Positions 16,121 to 24,485 of a stretch of DNA of 39,817 bases are shown piece after piece. Position numbers and translations under genes: made by a program. Every line of letters begins with the position of its first letter. The first letter of the stretch is position 1. Location of the stretch: positions 1-39,817 of the forward strand of contig JBNMLP010000023.1 of the NCBI GenBank assembly GCA_050874905.1. Direction: 5' to 3'. The notes under the pieces are model-generated. The model was not told the DNA's origin. It saw only the letters and a list, made by a program, of their open reading frames with translations, and ran no database searches. This stretch comes from NC2004 sp050874905. GTDB taxonomy: Bacteria; Bacillota; Clostridia; Lachnospirales; Lachnospiraceae.

Positions 16121-17163
16121 TGAACGAGCGTGTATTCTTCCGCCTGAATCGTAAAATCCGATTCCAGCGCAGGCGTTACATATACCTTGTTATTTTCATC
16201 AATAAAAATACCATCCGCATCGTATTTTTCCAAAAGTTTCTTTCCCTCCTCCAGTCCGAGAACAAAACATGCCGTAGATAATGCGTCACTTAACAAGCCT
16301 GTTTTTGCAATCACGGTAACGGAATGCAGACCGCTCTCCGCAGGATAACCGGTACGGGCATCCAAAATATGATGATACCGTCTGCCATTTTCATAAAAAT
16401 ATTTTTCATAATCTCCAGAGGTGGATAAAAAGCAATCCGAAGATTGTTCTAAAATACCCATAACTTCTCCGGTCTCCTTATTTGGGTCCTGTATTCCAAG
16501 CTTCCAGTTTTCTCCTCCCGGCTTTTTTCCTACACAGACAATACTTCCTCCAATTGCGATCGTACCTGTCCCCTTTTTCTTTTTAAGACTCTTTGCAAGA
16601 ATATCACAGGCAATTCCTTTTCCGGCTGCCCCATAATCTACCTGTGTTCCGATCTGTTCTTTTCCCTGCTTTAACCGCTCATATCCAACCAGTGACTTTG
16701 CTTTTTCAATCGCCTTTTGATCCGGAACATGCGGATGTTCTCCCTCAATATTCCAAAGCTTTGCAAGCGGTGCGATCGTCAGATCAAATGCCCCATTACT
16801 ATCTTTAGCTACCTGCTGACAAACGATCGTATCCTTTCGCAGTTCCTCATCCGTGATATCATTGATCCCCGCTTTTTGTTCCGCCATCAGTGCATTAAAC
16901 TGTGCCACAGCCGAATTCTTTTTCCGATAGGAAAGTTTATTCTCACATGCTTTTAACTGCTGCATTGCCTGTTTCTCATACTGCTCCGCACCAGAAACAT
17001 ACAAATGAAATTTCACAACTGTTGTCATGGCTGTTTCTGTACGATCGTAAGCCTTCTTTTTGTCTCCGTTATATATCGAAAGTAAAATAGCTGCTGCCAC
17101 CACGATCAATGCTACAACGGCTATCGTTTTTTTTCTTGTGTTGCTCTGTCTTTCTTTTTCCAT
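16117..17163 (-). CDS. apbE: FAD:protein FMN transferase ApbE
   Basis: ApbE moves FMN from FAD onto a threonine of target proteins, here most likely RnfD and RnfG encoded just downstream. The 348-residue protein has a basic start, one N-terminal membrane helix (about 13-30, AVVALIVVAAAILLSIY) and the ApbE domain: TVVKFHLYVSG, DLTIAPLAKLWNI, VDYGAAGKGIACDIL, AIGGSIVCVG, and FLSTSGDYEKYF...HHILDARTGYPAESGLHSVTV. It lacks a lipobox, so it is anchored by its helix. GGAGGG lies close before the ATG. A terminator sits between it and the upstream gene; no separate promoter is obvious. Confidence 0.96.
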   Translation of the reverse strand: MEKERQSNTRKKTIAVVALIVVAAAILLSIYNGDKKKAYDRTETAMTTVVKFHLYVSGAEQYEKQAMQQLKACENKLSYRKKNSAVAQFNALMAEQKAGINDITDEELRKDTIVCQQVAKDSNGAFDLTIAPLAKLWNIEGEHPHVPDQKAIEKAKSLVGYERLKQGKEQIGTQVDYGAAGKGIACDILAKSLKKKKGTGTIAIGGSIVCVGKKPGGENWKLGIQDPNKETGEVMGILEQSSDCFLSTSGDYEKYFYENGRRYHHILDARTGYPAESGLHSVTVIAKTGLLSDALSTACFVLGLEEGKKLLEKYDADGIFIDENNKVYVTPALESDFTIQAEEYTLVH

Positions 17164-17196
17164 TTGCCCTCCTTCCGGCGTCTGCTGTTCTCTACT

Positions 17197-17228
17197 TCAA
17201 AAAAAGGATACCAAAAACTGGTATCCTT
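17197..17228 (-). terminator. Intrinsic terminator after the DUF6465 gene
   Basis: Perfect 10-bp stem aaggatacca (17204-17213) / tggtatcctt (17219-17228) with a five-base loop and a run of T on the minus strand (17197-17203). It lies 28 bases after the stop codon at 17256, and upstream of apbE. Confidence 0.88.
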
Positions 17229-17255
17229 CTTCCTCCGTGTTCGTTTGATGTATTA

Positions 17256-17735
17256 TTAATACATTGCAATGCATCCGGTTAATTCTTTTGCTGTACCTGC
17301 ATTAGAAACATAATGTACTTCGTTCTTTGTTGGTATAACATAAATATCTACATTCTTAAGTGCTGCCGGTTTTGCGCCCTGTGCCTTTAATGCTTCATTG
17401 ACACGAGCTACAATATCCGCCTGTCTTACATTATTGTCTTCATACTGAATCTCGAATATGTTTTCTCTCTTCTCCGCTGTTTTCTTGGCAGGAGCTTTCT
17501 TCGTTGTAGTTTTTTTCGCAGCGGTCGTTTTCTTTACAGCTGTAGTTTTCTTCGCCTCTGCTTTTACTTCTTTCGTAGGAGTTGTCTTAGCTACCGTATC
17601 TTTTGCAGTAGCTTTTGCAGCATCCTTCTTTACATCTGCTTTTGCATCTACTTTGACAGAAGCTGCTGGTTTTGTTTCAACCTTTGTTGCAGGAATTGCT
17701 GCTGGTTTTGTAGTTGCTTTTTTCATAGTAGCCAT
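17256..17735 (-). CDS. DUF6465 protein with histone-H1-like Lys/Ala tail
   Basis: A 159-residue protein in two parts. Residues 1-90 are a low-complexity Lys/Ala/Thr/Val region with repeated AKKTT, VKKTTAAKK and TKKAPAKK words, like the basic tails of histone H1 and of bacterial nucleoid proteins. Residues 91-159 form a compact acidic-to-neutral domain (ENIFEIQYEDNN... PAALKNVDIYVIPTKNEVHYVSN... LTGCIAMY) that I place in DUF6465, a family of unknown function common in Lachnospiraceae. DNA or RNA binding is suggested by the tail only. The gene is monocistronic with its own strong promoter and terminator, which suggests high expression. Confidence 0.88.
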   Translation of the reverse strand: MATMKKATTKPAAIPATKVETKPAASVKVDAKADVKKDAAKATAKDTVAKTTPTKEVKAEAKKTTAVKKTTAAKKTTTKKAPAKKTAEKRENIFEIQYEDNNVRQADIVARVNEALKAQGAKPAALKNVDIYVIPTKNEVHYVSNAGTAKELTGCIAMY

Positions 17736-17766
17736 GTATGTACACCTCTTTCTTTAAATTACTTGT

Positions 17767-17795
17767 ATCATATACCCTCTCTTGTTTCTTTTCAA
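17767..17795 (-). promoter_or_regulatory. Promoter of the DUF6465 gene
   Basis: -35 TTGAAA (17790-17795), 17-base spacer, -10 TATGAT (17767-17772), about 31 bases before the start codon, with AGAGGTG as ribosome site. Confidence 0.75.
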
Positions 17796-17869
17796 GTCTT
17801 TTGCCTATTTTCAGTACTTCAAACAACAAATGTTGTTTTTTATCTTTTTTTTTAAACAAAAGTGACAAC

Positions 17870-17919
17870 AAAAAAGAAAGAGCTTTCAAACCACGTTATA
17901 CGGATTTCAAAACTCTTTC
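17870..17919 (-). terminator. Probable terminator after the GH9 gene
   Basis: An extended hairpin: gaaagag (17876-17882) pairs with ctctttc (17913-17919), continued inward by an imperfect stem (ctttcaaacc with ggatttcaaaa), followed on the minus strand by TTTTTT (17870-17875). It lies about 39 bases after the stop codon of the GH9 gene. Confidence 0.7.
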
Positions 17920-17957
17920 CTGACTCTTATTTTGACATTAGATTTTCATCTAATATT

Positions 17958-20900
17958 CTATTTTACTGTTACCTTTACCTTGTACTCTTCGTCATCAATC
18001 GTAATCTTGATCACAGCACTCTTTTTCTTTTTCAGTGCTTTGATCTGACCTTTGGAAGTAACCTTTACTACTTTGGAATTGCTTGATTTGAATTTCATAT
18101 TCTTTGTAGAGAACATGTCATCTAACTGAACAAGCATTGCTGTTTTTCCTTTGGCGAGTTTCACACTCACACTCTTTTTCGCGAGTACCACAACCGGAGT
18201 TTTGATTACCTTTACCGTTACCTGTTCGGTATAAGATTCTCCCTCATACTCATAGGTGACACGAAGAATTGCTTTTCCTGTTTTTAATGCTTTAAGCTTG
18301 CCAGAAGAAGTTGCTTTTACAATTTTCTTACTCTTTGCATTAACATATTTTACACCTGTGATCTTTACTCCACTGCCATTGGTGGTCAGCTTTGTACTCT
18401 TACCCTTCTGCATCAATACATTGGTGCAGGAAAGCTCCGGTGTAAAGAGATCCTCTTCCACATCTTCTGTTGTCGATGTAGCAGGAGAACCTTCCGTTGT
18501 AGGAGTTGCTGCTGTCGTCGTATTGGTAGTAGCATCCGGCTTCTTGGTGTCATCCGGTTTTGGATTGGTCTGATCCTGTTTGTTATTATCGCCCTTTTGA
18601 TCACCCTGATCCTCTTTATTGTCATCCTTGGTATCATCCGGATCTTCTTTTTGTGCTTCTTTTACCACACGCGTAAGCGGTGCGTCAGAATCAAAATGAC
18701 TTGCCGATGCTGTAAATGTTACCTCATAAGTACCTGCCGACTTTTTGTTTTTCAGAGTAACTGTAAATTGTTTGCTCTCTCCCGGTTCCAGTGTTTTGAT
18801 CGTAGTTTCTCCGGAAGTGATCGTGAAATCTTCCTCGGAGCTGAGTGAAACGGTAATATTATTTACTGCCACATTTGCATTGTTCTGCACGGTTACCACA
18901 ATACCTTCATCCACCGTGTATCCGTAGGTTAAATCCTCTACCGGTCTCTTCACTGTAATTCCCAGTGTTCCTGTGATCTTTTCATAAACTGCTTCAAACA
19001 CCATATTTTTAGAAGCAGTGATCTTCTCTCCAATCTGGTATACCTTCTCTGCTTCATCGCCAGATAATGTCCAACCCTTTGCCTGATAACATTCCTTTTC
19101 CTCTGGAGTAGGCAGTGTGTATTCTGCATCTTTGGCAACCTTTGCTACTGCAGTTTCCTCTCCGTCTGCTTTATAGGTGATCGTTACAAAGATAATTTTA
19201 CTGCCGCTCTCATCCTCCGGCTCCGTGCTGAACACGTTTTCGTTGTCAGATTCTACGGCACCATTTGTAATTTTAATTGTTTCTGCAGTAACCGCTGCCG
19301 GAAGTTCTTCTGCGTCACCGGTTACATTTGCTTTCACCGTTCCGCCTGCGATCGTTACAGTTTTATCTGCTTTTATAGCAGGAAGATTTTTTCCAGTTGC
19401 TGTAATCTTGCCACTTTCAATCGTTACATTTTCACCTGAAATGGCAGCCTTTACGCCACTGCTTACATCAAGGGATGCTGCGGCATCTCCCTCTTTGTTT
19501 ATTTTGATCGTAACGTCTTTGACTGCTTCTATTCCATCTGCCACCACGTTGCTTCCTGTTATGGTAACTGTAAGGTTCTCTTCACTTTCAACACGCTTTA
19601 CGGATGCATTTGTTAAATCTACCTGTGCACCGGCTGATTTTATTGTTACATCGCTATTTTCACCTGTTATCGTGTACGACTGGTCTGCGTCCTCTGACAC
19701 AAGTGTTACCGTATTTGTCTCTTCGTCGTAAGTGATCGTTCCATCATGCGCCTCTACATAGGTCTTATCTTTAAGCTTGGATAAATCTATTTTTTTACAA
19801 TCCGCTTCATCAAAATATGTTGTAACCACTGCAGGTTCTGAAACTTTTGAAGCAGTATAAGAAGCCGTCTGTGGATAACGACATGCCACAAAGTGCTTTG
19901 TATAAGATGACAAACCTGTAAACACATTATCCGTCTGCCACTCGTATTTTTTTCCATCTGTTGAAATACCATATTCTACATCTTCCTTTTTGATTACTGT
20001 GATCGTGTTAGACGTATAGCTTGAAATCTCAGGGGTATCCGGTACATCGGTTCGTGTCTTACGTTTTACCGAAACCTTCACTTTATAGATTGAGGAAGCA
20101 CTATACTGTTCTGTATCTTTTGGCACAAAAGAACAAGAAAGCTGCATACCATCATCCTCTGCGGTGAGCACCTGATCCTTGGTTTCCCACTTAAAAGTAC
20201 CATCAACTGCTGTTCCTTTATAAGAAGCACGAAATTCTTTTTCATCAAAAGGAATTTCAGAAATCTTTGTTCCTGCTGTTACAGTAATTGTTTTTGGAAC
20301 ACTGACTGTAACTTTCTTTGGTGCTGATGTATCTTCTGACGGAGCAGAATAAGTATTTGATACACCTGCCTCCTCTAATTCCTCTGCGGTAAGCAGGTCT
20401 GAATCTATTCCATCCGTTTCTTTATTAGCCAGATATAAGGCTGCTGCTGCTCCGGTAAATGCTGCATTGTAATCAATTGCTACCTCGTTACAATAATAAT
20501 CTGCAGAAGAATCATGGTATGTGCCGGACGCATCTTCAATACCACCTACCAACGCACCTAATAATACATGTGCCTGAACGGTATGCTGATACCCGCTATC
20601 CGGAAATCCTCCATATCCAGAGGATGATCGATGGTGTGGATATTTACTGGAGTTTTCGTTATATCCTACTACATAACAACGTTTATCTTTGCTGTTTCCA
20701 AGCAGGAACTTCATCTGTCCTGTTGCCCAGTCCGTGTACTGATTTTTTCCATTATGGTTATCTATTACAAGCCCTTCCATCTGCATATTGCAGTTATAGC
20801 GGGCAGATCCCCACTTGCATAACCAACTATAGCCATTGGATATTGTTGAAGTCTGACCTTTTGTTGCAGAAAAGTTCGATTCCAATTTAGAAACATCACT

Positions 20901-22706
20901 ACTTCCGTAAGCAATCGCATAAGGACCAACCTGATCCCAGCCCGGCCATGCTCCAACATCTACCGTTGATTTAAAGCTATCATATTCTGTCTTGTATGTG
21001 CTATCTCCCGTTGCTCTATAGAGCCAGGCTGCTGCCAGGCAATAATCATCTGACCAGGAGCTTGAACTATAAAATCCACCATCTGTTGATTTCGCTTCTT
21101 TTTTATTATTCTTGGCAAGCGCAAATAATTTCTTTGCATAATCCAGATAGTTCTTATCACCAAAATTCATATAATGGATCGCTAAAGCAGCGGCCGCTTC
21201 ACTCACCTGATCGGTTGCAGGATTAGAAGCATCTGCAAAATAAGCAGGACGATTGATTGTTTCGTTCTCTGCTGCTACCCATGTATTATGAGAAGCTCCA
21301 TCTCCCACCTGATAACAAAATGCCTGTGCATTTCCATCATCATCTAATACCGTACAACGTACAAAGTAATCGCAGAAATAATCAAGGATCGTTTTGAAAT
21401 GATCACTCTGTCCCAACTCCTCGTATGCCTGTTTAAATTCATAATAGCCTATTCCAAGCATCGTAGCAGAATAACCTTGTGGAAGACCAAATTTATCATG
21501 ATCTCCTGCATCATGGAATCCTCCGGATACATCCACTGTTTTTCCATTGTATTTCACCGCTGTCTTATCGTATGTATGACAATTTTTTCTCCAGCTCAGT
21601 GCACATTTGCCTTCCAACTCACCACACATATTTGCATCATAGAAATAAAGAGACTCCTGAAGAAGCTTTGCAAAGTTGTATTCCACATCAAGATTCACAT
21701 CTGTTGTTTCATCTCCCTGCACACCGCCGGAACCTCCAGAAGAACCAGATGCGCTTGATGCATTACTTAACACATGATCAAACGCTCCTGTAGAGGACTG
21801 TCCTTCTTTGTAGTAAACAACAGCACCCGATGGCTCGCTGCCACCTTCATAACAGAATTTGAAAGAATCTCCGGTAGTTGCACCAAAGATTCCACCTGCA
21901 CTGATCGGCTGACTTCCATTTGGTGCAAGATACAGGTAATCACTCGTGTAATAAACTTTTACCTTAGACCATGAAGTCCAATCCTGTGTTTTGTATACAC
22001 CACTCATTGGAACAGCAACCAGCCAGTCCCCAATGCTTTTAGAGCTCTTATTATTTACCTGTAAATAATACTCGTGATATGCACCATCCACTTTTTCCTT
22101 TGTCAATACCGCTGTCACGTCAGAGGATATTGTTCCAATTGCCGATGGATCTGTCACCGTATCATCCTGCCCTACATTTCCACTTGATTCTCCGGTGTGA
22201 TACCGAAGCGTATAAGATGCCCCTTCTAATTCTCTGGCTGCCATCTGAAATCCTGCACCATTCGCCGTACCGTTGGCCTTAATCTCAGAATTGCTCCATG
22301 TTTCTCCGGCCTCATTTGTTCCTCGATAGGTTTCAATGGTAAGCGTATTACCGGAAACCTTGCTTGGTGCACCGTTCCATCCAGCGTTATATGTAGACAG
22401 GGAACTGCATGTAATATCTATCTGCCAATCGCTGATCATCTCAGAAGAATTGTTTACCACAGAAACCTTATACTGGGTCAAATCCTCCGCCAGTCCGCCA
22501 CCTTTCCAAGAACCAGCAGCAATGTCCGACTCCTTTTTCAATACTACATGAACCGGTTTTGTTGTATCGTTGGCATTCGTCACCACTACCTCATTCTGTG
22601 ACGCTGCCTGAACTGCTCCGATATTCAGCCCGGACAAGGCAAATGCCACTGCCATAAACAAGGCAAGCATCCGTCTTCCTGCCTGCCACCCTCTCTTTCT
22701 TTTCAT
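17958..22706 (-). CDS. Secreted multidomain GH9 cellulase
   Basis: A 1582-residue exported endoglucanase. Order of parts: Sec signal peptide (1-35, KRKR start, cleavage near VQA-A); two beta-sandwich modules like cellulose-binding CBM2/CBM3 types (about 38-170 and 195-312, conserved Trp in SDWQID and GDWLVA); Gly/Ser linker (312-332); GH9 catalytic domain (about 335-765) with HDAGDHDKFGLP (D399 and D402), PHHRSSSGYGG (H691/H692) and CNEVAIDYNAAFTG (acid/base E741); Ig-like modules, a beta-helix-like repeat region, an InlB-B-like repeat (GWTLSGDE), an NPCBM-associated-like domain, an Asp/Thr/Pro-rich linker, and two Big2-like domains at the C-terminus. No sortase motif, SLH or dockerin is seen, so it is secreted freely or held by the C-terminal Ig-like domains. 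AAGGAGG precedes the ATG. Confidence 0.94.
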   Translation of the reverse strand: MKRKRGWQAGRRMLALFMAVAFALSGLNIGAVQAASQNEVVVTNANDTTKPVHVVLKKESDIAAGSWKGGGLAEDLTQYKVSVVNNSSEMISDWQIDITCSSLSTYNAGWNGAPSKVSGNTLTIETYRGTNEAGETWSNSEIKANGTANGAGFQMAARELEGASYTLRYHTGESSGNVGQDDTVTDPSAIGTISSDVTAVLTKEKVDGAYHEYYLQVNNKSSKSIGDWLVAVPMSGVYKTQDWTSWSKVKVYYTSDYLYLAPNGSQPISAGGIFGATTGDSFKFCYEGGSEPSGAVVYYKEGQSSTGAFDHVLSNASSASGSSGGSGGVQGDETTDVNLDVEYNFAKLLQESLYFYDANMCGELEGKCALSWRKNCHTYDKTAVKYNGKTVDVSGGFHDAGDHDKFGLPQGYSATMLGIGYYEFKQAYEELGQSDHFKTILDYFCDYFVRCTVLDDDGNAQAFCYQVGDGASHNTWVAAENETINRPAYFADASNPATDQVSEAAAALAIHYMNFGDKNYLDYAKKLFALAKNNKKEAKSTDGGFYSSSSWSDDYCLAAAWLYRATGDSTYKTEYDSFKSTVDVGAWPGWDQVGPYAIAYGSSDVSKLESNFSATKGQTSTISNGYSWLCKWGSARYNCNMQMEGLVIDNHNGKNQYTDWATGQMKFLLGNSKDKRCYVVGYNENSSKYPHHRSSSGYGGFPDSGYQHTVQAHVLLGALVGGIEDASGTYHDSSADYYCNEVAIDYNAAFTGAAAALYLANKETDGIDSDLLTAEELEEAGVSNTYSAPSEDTSAPKKVTVSVPKTITVTAGTKISEIPFDEKEFRASYKGTAVDGTFKWETKDQVLTAEDDGMQLSCSFVPKDTEQYSASSIYKVKVSVKRKTRTDVPDTPEISSYTSNTITVIKKEDVEYGISTDGKKYEWQTDNVFTGLSSYTKHFVACRYPQTASYTASKVSEPAVVTTYFDEADCKKIDLSKLKDKTYVEAHDGTITYDEETNTVTLVSEDADQSYTITGENSDVTIKSAGAQVDLTNASVKRVESEENLTVTITGSNVVADGIEAVKDVTIKINKEGDAAASLDVSSGVKAAISGENVTIESGKITATGKNLPAIKADKTVTIAGGTVKANVTGDAEELPAAVTAETIKITNGAVESDNENVFSTEPEDESGSKIIFVTITYKADGEETAVAKVAKDAEYTLPTPEEKECYQAKGWTLSGDEAEKVYQIGEKITASKNMVFEAVYEKITGTLGITVKRPVEDLTYGYTVDEGIVVTVQNNANVAVNNITVSLSSEEDFTITSGETTIKTLEPGESKQFTVTLKNKKSAGTYEVTFTASASHFDSDAPLTRVVKEAQKEDPDDTKDDNKEDQGDQKGDNNKQDQTNPKPDDTKKPDATTNTTTAATPTTEGSPATSTTEDVEEDLFTPELSCTNVLMQKGKSTKLTTNGSGVKITGVKYVNAKSKKIVKATSSGKLKALKTGKAILRVTYEYEGESYTEQVTVKVIKTPVVVLAKKSVSVKLAKGKTAMLVQLDDMFSTKNMKFKSSNSKVVKVTSKGQIKALKKKKSAVIKITIDDEEYKVKVTVK

Positions 22707-22751
22707 AGAAATCCTCCTTGCTTTACTGCATTACTTGATTCTTCTGCCTCA

Positions 22752-22823
22752 AACCATTAGTTGGTTATATTTTACCATAACGCCAGCTATTTCCATAGTT
22801 TTTTATGCAAAATAACCATTGGT
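22752..22823 (-). promoter_or_regulatory. Promoter region of GH9 gene with paired AACCA inverted repeats
   Basis: An extended -10, TATGGTAAAAT (TAAAAT at 22769-22774), lies upstream of the gene; the -35 at 17 bases (TATGGA) is poor, so an activator may be needed. AACCA-N5-TGGTT (22752-22766) sits just after the -10, and ACCA-T-TGGT (22815-22823) lies about 46 bases upstream; centres are 60 bases apart, close to a whole number of helical turns. These may be operators of a sugar-responsive regulator; the regulator is unknown. Confidence 0.4.
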
Positions 22824-22865
22824 CATTTCCACGAATTTTTCTGTTACTTTTGACATATTTGAAAA

Positions 22866-22892
22866 GAAAAAAGACCGCTTATTCCAGCAGTC
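22866..22892 (-). terminator. Intrinsic terminator overlapping the sigG stop codon
   Basis: GACTGCT (22886-22892, last codons of sigG) pairs with AGCGGTC (22873-22879) across a six-base loop that contains most of the TAA stop; one pair is a G-T wobble. A run of six T follows on the minus strand. Confidence 0.72.
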
Positions 22893-23655
22893 CTTTCATA
22901 TAACGCAATGCATTTTTCTCGAGACGCGACACTTGTGCCTGAGAAATAGAGATTTCCTGCGCAACTTCTGTCTGTGTCTGTCCTTCAAAAAACCTTCTCC
23001 AGATAATGTCGTATTCGCGCGGTTTTAATTTTTTCATTGCTTCCTTTAAGGAAATTTCTTCAATCCAGTTTTCTTCCCGGTTCTTTTTATCTTTGACCTG
23101 ATCCATCACGTAAAGGGTATCTCCCCCTTCCTGATAAACCGGTTCGTATAATGACATCGGAGTTACGATCGCATCCAACGCAAACAGCACCATTTCCTTC
23201 TCCATGTCAAGTTTTCCCGCAATCTCGTCGATCGTTGGTTCCCGGTTGTTCTCCTTTAAAAAGTTCTCCTTTGTGTAGATCGCCTTATATGCAATATCAC
23301 GCAATGATCTTGATACACGGATGCTATTGTTGTCTCTTAAGTATCTTCGCACCTCCCCGATGATCATCGGTACCGCATACGTGGAAAATTTCACATCCAG
23401 TGTCACATCGAAATTATCAATGGCTTTCATCAACCCGACACAGCCCACCTGAAACAGATCATCTGCATTTTCATTGCTGTGGGAAAAACGCTGGATCACG
23501 CTTAACACCAGTCGTAAATTTCCCTTGATATATTTCTCTCTGGCATCTTTATCTCCCTGTTTCACTAAGAGTAACAGCTCTTTTTTCTCTTTCTCTGTCA
23601 GTAAAGGCAATTTGGCTGTATTTACGCCGCAGATCTCCACTTTATTAAGAGCCAT
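22879..23655 (-). CDS. sigG: Sporulation sigma factor SigG
   Basis: Late forespore-specific sigma factor. The 258-residue protein starts with the SigG-specific NKVEICGVNTAKLPLL segment (known from B. subtilis as the anti-sigma interaction region), then region 2 (NLRLVLSVIQRFSHSNENADDLFQVGCVGLMKAIDNFD... FSTYAVPMIIGEVRRYLRD), region 3 and region 4 with helix-turn-helix TQTEVAQEISISQAQVSRLEK. The order spoIIGA-sigE-sigG matches other spore formers. AGGAGA precedes the ATG. A forespore-type promoter lies in the 56-base gap after sigE. Confidence 0.97.
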   Translation of the reverse strand: MALNKVEICGVNTAKLPLLTEKEKKELLLLVKQGDKDAREKYIKGNLRLVLSVIQRFSHSNENADDLFQVGCVGLMKAIDNFDVTLDVKFSTYAVPMIIGEVRRYLRDNNSIRVSRSLRDIAYKAIYTKENFLKENNREPTIDEIAGKLDMEKEMVLFALDAIVTPMSLYEPVYQEGGDTLYVMDQVKDKKNREENWIEEISLKEAMKKLKPREYDIIWRRFFEGQTQTEVAQEISISQAQVSRLEKNALRYMKGLLE

Positions 23656-23687
23656 GGTGTCTCCTTTCGTATCTCGTTGATACTACT

Positions 23688-23717
23688 AAGGTTCACCAAT
23701 TTCATCCTATTTTATAC
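23688..23717 (-). promoter_or_regulatory. SigF/SigG-like promoter of sigG
   Basis: GTATA (23713-23717), 15-base spacer, GGTGAACCTT (23688-23697). This fits the B. subtilis SigF consensus (GYWTA-N15-GGNRANANTW) at all but one position. Its -35 overlaps the sigE stop region, so sigG can be switched on in the forespore apart from the spoIIGA-sigE transcript. Confidence 0.65.
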
Positions 23718-24449
23718 GCTCAAACGGAGCATTTCTTTGCGCAGCCGCTTCATGATCTTTTTTTCCAGCCGGGAAATGTAGGACTGGCTAATCCCCAGGC
23801 AGTCTGCCACTTCCTTCTGTGTGCGTTCTTTTCCATCCCGGTTCAGTCCAAACCGCAGCTCAATGATCATCTTCTCCCGGTCACTCAGCACCTGAATGGC
23901 TTTTTTTAACAGACGTTTCTCCACCTCGTCTTCCAGATTGCGGCTGACCACGTCTTCTTCTGTTCCAAGAATATCAGAAAGCAGAAGTTCATTTCCATCC
24001 CAGTCCACATTCAACGGTTCATCGATCGACACCTCGCATTTGGATCGGCTGATCTTTCTAAGATACATCAGGATCTCGTTTTCAATACAACGGGAAGCAT
24101 ACGTTGCAAGCTTGATATTTTTGTCCGCTTTAAAAGTGTTGATCGCCTTGATCAGTCCAATTGTTCCAATCGAGATCAAATCTTCTGCCAGCACCCCTGT
24201 GTTGTCAAATTTTTTCGCAATATAGACAACCAGCCGCAGATTCCGCTCAATCAGCACTTTCTTTGTTTCCCGATCCTTTTCACTCCCCAGTCGTGCCACA
24301 ATGCGCCGTTCTTCATCTGCGGATAATGGGGTTGGAAGCACCTCCGTCCCCCCTATGTAATGAATTTCTTTTCTTCTTTTGATAAAAAAACCTTTTACCT
24401 GTTCCACAAAACGGAACCCATTTGCCCCTGTCATAACTACTTTGATCAC
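23712..24449 (-). CDS. sigE: Sporulation sigma factor SigE precursor
   Basis: Mother-cell sigma factor made as an inactive precursor. The N-terminal pro-sequence (about the first 25-30 residues, MTGANGFRFVEQVKGFFIKRRKEIHYIGG) precedes the conserved core EVLPTPLSADEE, region 2 (RNLRLVVYIAKKFDNTGVLAEDLISIGTIGLIKAINTF) and region 4 helix-turn-helix TQKEVADCLGISQSYISRLEKK. I prefer the GTG at 24449 because GGAGG lies eight bases upstream and the pro-sequence then matches the usual length; the ATG at 24467 is the alternative (251 residues). It follows spoIIGA, whose product removes the pro-sequence. Confidence 0.96.
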   Translation of the reverse strand: MIKVVMTGANGFRFVEQVKGFFIKRRKEIHYIGGTEVLPTPLSADEERRIVARLGSEKDRETKKVLIERNLRLVVYIAKKFDNTGVLAEDLISIGTIGLIKAINTFKADKNIKLATYASRCIENEILMYLRKISRSKCEVSIDEPLNVDWDGNELLLSDILGTEEDVVSRNLEDEVEKRLLKKAIQVLSDREKMIIELRFGLNRDGKERTQKEVADCLGISQSYISRLEKKIMKRLRKEMLRLSV

Positions 24450-24485
24450 TATGTCACCCTCCATCATTTTGTTTTCCCTCTTTGG

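Noticed and set aside
17823..17851. Hairpin AACAAC/GTTGTT followed by a T run on the plus strand
   Set aside because: It has the shape of a plus-strand terminator, but no plus-strand gene exists in the area and the arms are AT-rich.
17677..17889. 70-codon minus-strand frame between the GH9 and DUF6465 genes
   Set aside because: It covers the DUF6465 promoter and the start of that gene in another frame and has no ribosome site.
19177..19731. 184-codon plus-strand frame rich in Ser, Thr and Val
   Set aside because: Antisense of the repetitive beta region of the GH9 protein; low complexity mirrors the coding strand.
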